Below are positions 17,293 through 24,192 of a stretch of 64,000 bases of DNA, piece by piece. The position numbers were made by a program, and so were the translations under genes. The stretch comes from Pseudomonas flavescens (GTDB lineage: Bacteria > Pseudomonadota > Gammaproteobacteria > Pseudomonadales > Pseudomonadaceae). Each line of letters starts with the position of its first letter. Position 1 is the first letter of the stretch. The stretch spans positions 3,162,001 to 3,226,000 of the forward strand of contig NZ_JACBYV010000001.1 in assembly GCF_013408425.1 (NCBI RefSeq), read 5' to 3'. A model generated the notes under the pieces. It made no database searches. It was not told the DNA's origin and saw only the letters and a program-made list of their open reading frames with translations.

Positions 17293-18189
17293 TCAGTCCT
17301 TGCGATTGCGGCGCAACTCCTCCAGCAACTTCTGCTTGTCGCGCTCGCGCTTGGCAATCACGTCACGCTCGCTGCGGATCTGAGCATGGCTGAGCAGGGC
17401 AAAGATAAAGCTGCCGCCGATGATATTGCCGGCCAGGGTAGGCCCCGCAAACACCAGCCAGAAATCGCCCCAGCTCACTTCACCGGCATACACCAGATAA
17501 GACACCTCTATCGAGCCAACCACGATATGGGTGAAGTCACCCAGTGCCATCAGGTAAGTGATCATCACGATAATGGCGATCTTGGCGCTTTCCATCGAGG
17601 CGATCATCCACACCATGGTGGCGATCATCCAGCCCGAGATAATGCCTTTGGCAAGCATCTTGGACACGTCGTTTTCCATCACCTTACGGCCGATTTCCAG
17701 AAACGCCAGGTCGGTCTGGGCATCGAAAATCGGCAGGCGCAGCATCACCCAAGCCACCAGCAGGGTGCCGGCTAGGTTTCCGCATAGCACCACGCCCCAA
17801 AGACGCAATAGTCGCCCGACATTGTTCAGGGTCAGCTTGCTCATCACCGGCAGCACGGCGGTCAGGGTGTTTTCCGTAAACAGTTGCTGACGGGCGAGGA
17901 TCACCGCCAGAAAGCCTGCCGAATAACCGAGGCTGGCGATCACATGACTTTCATCGCTGGGGCCCAACCGAGAGCGGAACAACCCCATGGCCATCAGCGA
18001 CAGGCCCATGGTCAGCCCGGCGGCCAGCGCCGACCACCATAATGCTGCGATGCTGCGTTCCAGCTCATGGTCGCCCTGAATCCTGATGGTTTCATGCAAC
18101 ACCGCCGCCCGCGGCGGCAGCTTCTCATCGATCTCGCGCTCTTCTTCGGCTGACAGGCCGGGGGTCTTGCCGTCTGCTTGTTCTTGCAT
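17293..18189 (-). CDS. Formate/nitrite transporter family (YfdC-like) channel
   Basis: A 298-residue inner-membrane protein. A charged N-terminus (SAEEEREIDEKLPPRAAVLHETI) precedes about six hydrophobic helices. FNT features are visible: the first helix with AALAAGLTMGLSLMAMGLF, the segment QQLFTENTLTAVLPVM, and NLAGTLLVAW. The tail is basic and coiled-coil-like (RDVIAKRERDKQKLLEELRRNRKD). The N- and C-terminal extensions fit the YfdC branch, whose substrate is uncertain. The start at 18189 is chosen because the upstream open frame lacks family character. No neighbour suggests formate or nitrite metabolism. Confidence 0.85.
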   Translation of the reverse strand: MQEQADGKTPGLSAEEEREIDEKLPPRAAVLHETIRIQGDHELERSIAALWWSALAAGLTMGLSLMAMGLFRSRLGPSDESHVIASLGYSAGFLAVILARQQLFTENTLTAVLPVMSKLTLNNVGRLLRLWGVVLCGNLAGTLLVAWVMLRLPIFDAQTDLAFLEIGRKVMENDVSKMLAKGIISGWMIATMVWMIASMESAKIAIIVMITYLMALGDFTHIVVGSIEVSYLVYAGEVSWGDFWLVFAGPTLAGNIIGGSFIFALLSHAQIRSERDVIAKRERDKQKLLEELRRNRKD

Positions 18190-18471
18190 ACCAGTTACCT
18201 TCACGGGTGGAACGACGGAGGCCCGTCTGTCTGAGGATTCAGACCTGCGGCGCCCGCTGTCGTTCTGCCGTGATGAAGGCGTCCTTGCCTCGCGGCGAAA
18301 TGGGCTACGGCGCAGCCGTGCGTGAAACGTCAATAGACCTTAGTTTCGTAGATTGAATCGCCCCTTGTTTTGTAGAGACAACCGAGCGGCTCTTCTGGCC
18401 GGTAGCAGTCATCAGCGAGAGGCCATTTGGAACTGCGAGTCAGTGACTGGATATCTCAGGGCGTCGGCAAA

Positions 18472-18541
18472 GCGAACTGTCGGCGTGTGCGAATAGGTGT
18501 CGGAGGGATCCGAATAGATGTCGGAACCAATGCGAATACTC
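18472..18541. repeat. Tandem repeats of about 21 bp, resembling an IS21-family end
   Basis: Units with CGAATAGRTGTCGGA begin at 18489 and 18510, and a partial GCGAATACTC follows at 18532. A diverged copy (GCGAACTGTCGG) begins at 18472. Multiple terminal repeats of about 20 bp are characteristic of IS21-family ends. No transposase gene is nearby, so this would be a remnant. The full gap 18190-18551 holds no gene. Confidence 0.5.
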
Positions 18542-18551
18542 AGGCAAGCGA

Positions 18552-19004
18552 TCACTCTTTCGGGCGCCAGCATGATTCAGCGAGCAACTGAGCGATCTGC
18601 CGACGCAACGCACCGTGCGCTTGCTCGGTGAAAGGTGTAGCCGCTTTCCAATCGTAGAACCACACCGGCATCTTGCGCTTTTCCTCCGGTTCCGAAGAGT
18701 AACGAGGAAAAATATGGCAATGCAGCTCTGGCTCGGTATTACCGAGAATTTCATAGTTCATGCGAAGCGCTCCGGTCGCCTGCAGCACGGCATCGCCAAT
18801 TCGAGCCATGTCGAGCAGATAACGCGTTCTCGCCTCGGTATCCAGATCGTTCAGACTGGGAACGACAGGGTCGGGCAGCAACAGGCAGTATCCAGGCAGA
18901 AACTGCACGTCGCCCATGACTGCCCAGCCGGAGGCCATTCGGCAGATGACCTTGTCGTTGGCTCCATGGCGTGCCAGTTCCACTCGCTGCGAAATCAGAG
19001 ACAT
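18552..19004 (-). CDS. HIT-family nucleotide hydrolase/transferase
   Basis: A 150-residue histidine-triad protein. The active-site segment is PELHCHIFPRY, where the second and third His of HxHxH are kept and the first is Glu. This occurs in some family branches; the central catalytic His is present. Upstream, GWAVMGDVQFLPGYCLLLPDPVV is the typical substrate-binding strand region. Likely substrates are diadenosine polyphosphates or nucleoside phosphoramidates. The ATG at 19004 follows GAGGAACATGC. It lies 49 bases after the LysR gene on the same strand and could be co-transcribed with it. Confidence 0.82.
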   Translation of the reverse strand: MSLISQRVELARHGANDKVICRMASGWAVMGDVQFLPGYCLLLPDPVVPSLNDLDTEARTRYLLDMARIGDAVLQATGALRMNYEILGNTEPELHCHIFPRYSSEPEEKRKMPVWFYDWKAATPFTEQAHGALRRQIAQLLAESCWRPKE

Positions 19005-19053
19005 GCATGTTCCTCGATGGTGGCGGGTCGCAACCCAAAGTAGCCGAACGCCG

Positions 19054-19956
19054 TCAGATTTTCAGTACCTGGCCGCACAGCTCGATGAACGCCCTTAGCT
19101 TGGGCTGGTTCCTGGCCGTTCTCGAGAAATACAGAAACAGGCCGTCGTAGCCCGGCGAGCACTCGAGGAGCGCGGGCTCCAGGGTGCCTGCGGCCAACTC
19201 GCGAGAGGAGTGGAACGTCGATGAGTAGATCAGCCCCGCCCCCTGAACCGCCAGGCTACGCATGAGTTCACCGTCGTTGACGGTGATCGAGCCCGCCGGA
19301 TCGATCCTCACGGTCGAGCCATTCTCGACGAACTCCCAGCGGTAGATATCGCCTTTCTCGGGCCGCCGAAAGCGGATGCACTGATGGCGCACCAGATCGC
19401 CGGTCGATTGCGGCTTGCCGTTAGCCCGAAAATACGCCGGCGAACCGAAGACCGCCCACTGGAAGGGTTTGCAAAGCCGTACCGCGATCATGTCCTGGGC
19501 GATGTACGAGCCGATCAGGATGCCTGCGTCATAGCCCTCGGAGACGAAGTTCTCGTGGCGGTTGCTGACGGTGATTTCCAGATTGAGATTGGGCCACGCT
19601 TCTCTGAAGGCAGGCAGCAGAGGCTCGATGACATGCGGCAAGGCCAGACGTTCGACGATGAGCCGCAGGGTACCCGAGGGAGCCTTGGCCGACTGCGCGG
19701 CATCTTCCAGCCCGGTCGAGATGGCCAGGGCGGCAGGCTCGACTTTGTGCAGCAGTTCCTCACCGGCCTCGGTAAGGGACACCTTGCGCGTGGTGCGGTG
19801 AAAGAGCGGAACGCCAAGCCGCTGCTCAAGCTTCTGCAAGGCATGGCTTACCGCACCCGGAGTCTTGCCGATATCGAACGCAGCCTTGCTGATGCTCAAC
19901 CGCCTGGCGACCGCCAGAAATTCGGGTAATCCATCGAAACTGTGGGGCAGATTCAT
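19054..19956 (-). CDS. LysR-family transcriptional regulator
   Basis: A 300-residue LTTR. The N-terminal helix-turn-helix reads LPEFLAVARRLSISKAAFDIGKTPGAVSHALQKLEQRLG, followed by LFHRTTRKVSLTEAG. The rest is the two-lobed effector domain. It resembles the group that controls divergent oxidoreductase or DJ-1-type genes. It is divergent from the secreted PfpI gene with 182 bases between starts. A 17-bp dyad TCGT-N9-ACGA at 20030-20046 is a candidate LysR site. The effector is unknown. Confidence 0.9.
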   Translation of the reverse strand: MNLPHSFDGLPEFLAVARRLSISKAAFDIGKTPGAVSHALQKLEQRLGVPLFHRTTRKVSLTEAGEELLHKVEPAALAISTGLEDAAQSAKAPSGTLRLIVERLALPHVIEPLLPAFREAWPNLNLEITVSNRHENFVSEGYDAGILIGSYIAQDMIAVRLCKPFQWAVFGSPAYFRANGKPQSTGDLVRHQCIRFRRPEKGDIYRWEFVENGSTVRIDPAGSITVNDGELMRSLAVQGAGLIYSSTFHSSRELAAGTLEPALLECSPGYDGLFLYFSRTARNQPKLRAFIELCGQVLKI

Positions 19957-20029
19957 TCGAGTCCTTCAACCAGTGCGCTCGGGCAGCCATGCAAGCGGGA
20001 GACATTTACATGATTATATCGAGCCAATT

Positions 20030-20046
20030 TCGTCGAATTACAACGA
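20030..20046. promoter_or_regulatory. Candidate LysR-type operator
   Basis: TCGT, nine bases, ACGA form an interrupted dyad containing T-N-A spacing close to LysR boxes, between the divergent LysR and PfpI genes. The match is short, so this is tentative. Confidence 0.35.
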
Positions 20047-20138
20047 TAAATTGAATAGTGCATTCGGATTTGGCCAGCTACTGGCGTGATTTCATCTTGG
20101 ATAGAGTGAGCTCACCCCCACCATTCGAAGGAATTCAC

Positions 20139-20906
20139 ATGGCTATTCGCAAGCGCTTGCTCGGTCTCGCCGCAGCGGTCATCTCACTCGCCGTGTCCAG
20201 CACGGCCGCCATCGCCGAGGAAAGCGAACAGGCTGACAGGATTCTGATCGTGGTATCGAGCCTGGACAAAAAGACCGAGACCCTGGTCGGCGGTTTCTGG
20301 TTTCCCGAGCTGACCCACCCGGTCGAAGTCTTCGATGAGGCTGGCATCGATTACGATCTCGCCAGCCCGAAAGGCGGCTTCGCTCCGTTCGATGGCTTCG
20401 ACCTGAGTGACCAGGCGACCCTGAAGTTCTGGACCAACCCGCAACACCGCAACAAGCTGGGCAACACCCTCAAGCTCTCGGATGTCGATGCGTCGAAGTA
20501 CGATGCGATCTTGCTGGTCGGTGGCCATGGCCCCATGTGGGACTTCGTCAACAACCCGGAACTGAGCGGCATCGTGGCCGACATCTATGAGAACGACGGT
20601 ATCGTCAGCGCTGTTTGCCACGGGCCTGCAGGCCTGCTCGACGTGAAGCTCGGTAACGGCAAGAGCCTGTTGAGCGGCCGCCGTGTCACGGGCTTCACGG
20701 CCGAGGAAGAGCGCTCGCGCGACTACGACAAGATCGTCCCCTTCGAGCTCGAAGGAGCGTTGAAGAAAGCCGGGGCCACCTTCGAAGAAGCACCGATCTT
20801 CGAAAATAAAGTGGTGGTCGACGGGCGTCTGATTACCGGCCAGAACCCGACCTCCGCCAAATCGTTCGGCGAAGCCATCGTCACGGCGCTCAAAGCCAAG
20901 CGGTGA
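20139..20906 (+). CDS. DJ-1/PfpI-family protein with a signal peptide
   Basis: A 255-residue protein. The N-terminus (MAIRKRLLGLAAAVISLAVS, cleavage near AIA-EE) is a Sec signal peptide, so the mature protein should be periplasmic. The domain is DJ-1/PfpI (Hsp31-like group): DRILIVVSSL, SPKGGFAPFDG, LLVGGHGPMWD and the nucleophile elbow GIVSAVCHGPAG with Cys160 and His161. Members act as glyoxalases/deglycases, chaperones or peptidases; which applies is unclear. The ATG at 20139 follows GAAGGA and is preferred over a longer frame. The gene is divergent from a LysR regulator. Confidence 0.85.
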   Translation: MAIRKRLLGLAAAVISLAVSSTAAIAEESEQADRILIVVSSLDKKTETLVGGFWFPELTHPVEVFDEAGIDYDLASPKGGFAPFDGFDLSDQATLKFWTNPQHRNKLGNTLKLSDVDASKYDAILLVGGHGPMWDFVNNPELSGIVADIYENDGIVSAVCHGPAGLLDVKLGNGKSLLSGRRVTGFTAEEERSRDYDKIVPFELEGALKKAGATFEEAPIFENKVVVDGRLITGQNPTSAKSFGEAIVTALKAKR

Positions 20907-20945
20907 CCTGCCTCAGCTCCACAAGTGGGCCTGACGACCTGAGCA

Positions 20946-20971
20946 AGGGCGACGCGATGCCGACTCGCCCT
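20946..20971 (+). terminator. Weak hairpin after the PfpI gene
   Basis: AGGGCGA and TCGCCCT form a 7-bp stem about 40 bases after the stop. There is no T-run. A second stem, TCGCCCC/GGGGCGA, lies at 20991-21019 just before the modA ribosome-binding site and might affect its expression. Confidence 0.35.
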
Positions 20972-21040
20972 CCCGCTCTCACCTGACCGTTCGCCCCCAT
21001 CTGCAACGGATAGGGGCGACGATTACCCAAGGAACATGAA

Positions 21041-21835
21041 ATGCGTCAGCTGAGTCGAGCGGTTGTACCGGGCATTCTGGCCATGCTGTTTTCGGACGCA
21101 AGCCTCCACGCCGCGGATATAAACGTCCTGGCCTCCACGGCCCTGCAGCCGGTGTTCATGAAGCTGGCACCTGAATTCGAAAGAACCACCGGTGATCGAT
21201 TGTTTTTTTCCTGGGGCGCCTCGTATGGAGCCAGCGCCGATGCGCTCCCCATACGCCTTGGAAATGGGCAGGCCGCTGACCTGGTGGTGATGATTGCCGA
21301 CGCCCTGAATGAACAGATCGAACAGGGCCACCTGCGCCCCGAAACCGCCACCAGCCTGGCCAGCTCCCGGCTGGGCCTGGCGGTCAGAGCGGGTACGCCA
21401 CGGCCTGAGATCGGCAGTATCGAAGACTTGCGGCACACCTTGCTGGCCGCCAGGTCCTTGGCCTTTTCGAGCGGTGTGAGCGGGGTTTACGTGCAGCGCA
21501 CTCTGCTCCCTGAACTGGGAATAGCCGACAGGTTGAAGCCCAGAAGCATCGTCATCGAGGCTCCCGAGCTGGTTGGCGACGCCCTGCTGCGCGGTGATGC
21601 CGAGGTCGGGTTGCAGCAGATGAGCGAGCTTCTGGCCGTGCCGGGAATCGACGTCGTCGGTCCCCTTCCCGAAGAGCTTCAACGGGTGAACATCATTGCG
21701 GCAGCGGTAACGACTGCTGCAGCTCAACCTGCATCGGCGCAGGCTTTCATCGCGTTCCTGCAAAGCCCTGAAGCAGCCCACGAGCTGAAAGCATCAGGGT
21801 TCACGCCTCTCGGCTTGGAGCAGCTCGAGCAATGA
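21041..21835 (+). CDS. modA: Molybdate ABC transporter substrate-binding protein, orphan
   Basis: A 264-residue periplasmic binding protein. A signal peptide (VVPGILAMLFSDASLHA) is followed by INVLASTALQPVFMKLAPEFERTTG, the serine-containing S/T-GASYGAS oxyanion region, ADLVVMIADALNEQ and a C-terminal SPEAAHELKASGF, all typical of ModA. No ModB or ModC is nearby, which is unusual. A role in sulfate, tungstate or another oxyanion, or in sensing, is possible. The ATG at 21041 follows AAGGAAC. Confidence 0.82.
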   Translation: MRQLSRAVVPGILAMLFSDASLHAADINVLASTALQPVFMKLAPEFERTTGDRLFFSWGASYGASADALPIRLGNGQAADLVVMIADALNEQIEQGHLRPETATSLASSRLGLAVRAGTPRPEIGSIEDLRHTLLAARSLAFSSGVSGVYVQRTLLPELGIADRLKPRSIVIEAPELVGDALLRGDAEVGLQQMSELLAVPGIDVVGPLPEELQRVNIIAAAVTTAAAQPASAQAFIAFLQSPEAAHELKASGFTPLGLEQLEQ

Positions 21836-21925
21836 ATGCCTACACCGGCAACTGCCGATCTTGACGTACATTCTTCATGACCAGAGTGATCGAAAACCTT
21901 CACTGCGCGCGCAGCCGCATGGGGA

Positions 21926-22849
21926 TCACTCGTCGAACTGCACGCTGACAGCATCGAGCGCCTGGACGACCCTGTCCGGCTCTTCGCTCAGCGGCAGGTT
22001 GTCCTGATCACCGACGGCGTCGTAACCCGTTGCAGGGTCTGCCGGCAGAGCCGAGAACAGCGGCTCGAGATCCGTTTGAGCGGCACCACGCTCGGCGACC
22101 AGTTCGAAGGTCTTGCGGTTCGCGCTGGGCGAGGTCAGGGACGCGACGAGCACCTCGGCGATCTGCGCACGAGCCACCACGCCATCGGACGGTGAACTGG
22201 ACCAGTGCGTATCGCCCTGGCGCAAGACCAGGCGTTGCTGATCGGCCGCGTTGTAGTCGAACCAGCCAGGCCGCACGATGGTGTAAGGCAGCCCGCTGGC
22301 ACGCACCAGGCGTTCTCCGCGACGTTTCCAGTCATGCCCGACTGTGGGCTTGGTGACGCCGACGGTGGTCATCAGGGCGATGCGCACAGGCGCCTGCAAC
22401 ACGCCGAGAACGTTGCGCACCGCCCCATAGTTCACCGCCTCCGCACCGCTCGGATCATTGCCACTGATGCCATGGGTGAAGATGACCGCGCTGATGCCGG
22501 CGACAGCCTCCGGCAGCGTCTCGGCGCGAGTCAGGTCACCGACCACGACCTTCACCCCGGCAGGAAACAGCTCGGCCTGGTCGGGGTCACGCACCAGTGC
22601 GCGCGTCTCGTAGCCGCGCCTGAACGCCTCTGCCACCGCCAGTCGGCCGATGCTTCCACTGGCACCCACGACCAGGACCACAGGCGTTTGCGCACCGCTG
22701 GCGCCACCCTCTTCGGATTCCCGCTCAATGGCGGCGCGGCTTTCATTGGCCTTCGGGGCGGTCTGCGGCGCGGTCGATCCTGCCATGGCGATTTCGGCGA
22801 ACATCGCCAGCAGCAACGTCATGCCGTATTGAATGGTGAGTCGATTCAT
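21926..22849 (-). CDS. NmrA/SDR-like NAD(P)-binding protein with an N-terminal signal sequence
   Basis: A 307-residue protein. Residues 1-23 (QYGMTLLLAMFAEIAMAGS) look like a signal peptide without twin arginine, followed by a charged linker of about 30 residues. The Rossmann domain starts near residue 56: VVLVVGASGSIGRLAVAEAFRRG (GxxGxxG), then RALVRDP, VVGDLT, and the extended-SDR-like SGLPYTIVRPGWFDY. It belongs to the atypical SDR/NAD(P)H-binding (SDR_a5/NmrA) group. A secreted cofactor-dependent Rossmann enzyme is unusual. The start at 22849 gives the signal peptide; an internal start would give a normal cytoplasmic protein. Confidence 0.75.
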   Translation of the reverse strand: MNRLTIQYGMTLLLAMFAEIAMAGSTAPQTAPKANESRAAIERESEEGGASGAQTPVVLVVGASGSIGRLAVAEAFRRGYETRALVRDPDQAELFPAGVKVVVGDLTRAETLPEAVAGISAVIFTHGISGNDPSGAEAVNYGAVRNVLGVLQAPVRIALMTTVGVTKPTVGHDWKRRGERLVRASGLPYTIVRPGWFDYNAADQQRLVLRQGDTHWSSSPSDGVVARAQIAEVLVASLTSPSANRKTFELVAERGAAQTDLEPLFSALPADPATGYDAVGDQDNLPLSEEPDRVVQALDAVSVQFDE

Positions 22850-23020
22850 CGAGCGTACCCCGTGTGAGCGAAAGGCAGGATGCGCTGCACTCAACGGCTG
22901 GCCAGTGACTGCAATGCGGATGAAGGACGTTAAGCGAGGACGTCGGCCCGGACTAGCCAGGCAAACCGGCAAGGGCCTATGAGCAGAGCTAATCAATCGG
23001 CGTGTGCTGCTTGAGCCGTG

Positions 23021-23069
23021 CTGGGCATCGCTGCGCTCAACCACAGGCTGCGTTTTGCACAGCGATCAG
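23021..23069. repeat. Dispersed repeat, copy A
   Basis: CTGGGCATCGCTGCGCTCAA begins a stretch of about 49 bases that recurs at 23545-23595. Both copies end with a TTTGCA...GCGATCAG segment. The core resembles a short intergenic repeat common in Pseudomonas genomes. Copy A runs into the last codon of the ParB-like gene. Confidence 0.6.
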
Positions 23070-23446
23070 TCGTACGGCAGGTCGTCCGGATCGACGCCAA
23101 TGTAATCCGGCTCGGGCATGCTTGGCAGGCGTACGGCCATGATGCGGCGCTGGTTTTGCAGCAAGGCCTTGGCCACGCGATGCATTCCATCCATGACCCG
23201 TCCGTCAGGTGAAAGAATGATCGGATAGGCCAGGTCCGTGGCGTCGACGAGCCGCATGTGCTCGATCAGGTCACGGCACGTGGGGGGCGGATCTTCGGCG
23301 TCGAACCAATAGGGCTCGTCGACTTCCCTGATCGCGGACAGATCGACGGGGCCAGGCGCTATGCCTTTGGCAAGGTCGATCAGGCGATGGACATCCCAGG
23401 CCAGCAGGCCGTCTTTGCTTTCACGAAAGTGATACTGCTTGCGCAT
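23066..23446 (-). CDS. ParB/Srx-like small protein of unknown function
   Basis: A 126-residue protein. The central part, LAYPIILSPDGRVMDGMHRVAKALLQNQRRIMAVRLP, matches the ParB-type nuclease/sulfiredoxin fold signature (xDGxHR). The C-terminus is acidic (DPDDLPYD). It lacks the DNA-binding helices of chromosome-partitioning ParB, so it is not a partition protein. Similar stand-alone proteins are widespread but uncharacterised. It is flanked on both sides by copies of a dispersed repeat, one overlapping the stop codon. Confidence 0.7.
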   Translation of the reverse strand: MRKQYHFRESKDGLLAWDVHRLIDLAKGIAPGPVDLSAIREVDEPYWFDAEDPPPTCRDLIEHMRLVDATDLAYPIILSPDGRVMDGMHRVAKALLQNQRRIMAVRLPSMPEPDYIGVDPDDLPYD

Positions 23447-23544
23447 GAGCGAATCTCCGAGCGTGCAGCCTTTAGCATAAGGCTTGCAGAACCGAAGCGC
23501 CTGACATCGTCTGGAGATCCGCTTGGGTGCGCAAGCCTGCGGCC

Positions 23545-23595
23545 CTGGGCATCGCTGCGCTCAAGCACGGGCTACGCGGTTTGCATGGCGATCAG
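23545..23595. repeat. Dispersed repeat, copy B
   Basis: This second copy matches the element at 23021-23069, with small differences in the middle. The two copies bracket the ParB-like gene in direct orientation, about 524 bases apart. Confidence 0.6.
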
Positions 23596-23642
23596 GCTCC
23601 GAGGGAGTGGAGGCCTACCGGTGCGCGATGGTATGAGCGAGC

Positions 23643-23840
23643 TCAGCGCGAAAGCAGCAAGGTGCCTTCCTGGCAGGAAGCAGCGGCGGTCAGGGCATTT
23701 TCGCTGGCGGAGAGTGCGGCAAGGTTGGTTCGAGCCGCCGATACGTAGGCCTGGTGCGCCCAGTAAACGGCAAAGCCGGAGAGTATCGCGGACGTGAAGC
23801 TCATGACGCTTATAAGCCTGACCAATCCTCTGGTGCCCAT
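23643..23840 (-). CDS. Small membrane protein, 65 residues
   Basis: A short gene with AAAGGAGCTACACG directly before its ATG at 23840, which supports translation. The N-terminal half, LVRLISVMSFTSAILSGFAVYW, forms one membrane helix. The rest is small and polar with one cysteine (AAASCQEG). No family is recognised. Confidence 0.6.
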   Translation of the reverse strand: MGTRGLVRLISVMSFTSAILSGFAVYWAHQAYVSAARTNLAALSASENALTAAASCQEGTLLLSR

Positions 23841-24192
23841 CGTGTAGCTCCTTTGCGTGTGCCGGCTGGTTGCCGGCGCGCCAGCAATACTCCCTTGCCG
23901 CGCAATAGGCCATCACTCGAAGAGGCACGATTGCCTCACTGCAACGGCCTTTTTCCACCCAGCGCCAACTGGGCCGCCAGCTGCAGAGAATGTGGCCACG
24001 ACGGTCTATCGGACGGCCGGTGGCCAAGCGCAACGGCCAGGGCCACCGCTATGTGTGCCAGCAGACAGACGCCCTACCGGGAGAATTTCACACTGCCTCT
24101 CTGCACCCTCCTCACTCGTCACGCCCGCAGCGCTTGCGTGACACGCATCACTGCAACGTTGCCCGCGTTTCACGTTGCACGCCAAGGAAAAC
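23841..24192. other. Upstream region of the glucan synthase gene
   Basis: No gene is supported here. The open frames lack ribosome-binding sites and recognisable content. The promoter of the large glucan synthase gene must lie here, but no clear sigma-70 or AlgU-like element stood out. A short GC-rich palindromic repeat (GCCGGC, five bases, GCCGGC) occurs near 23865. Confidence 0.4.
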
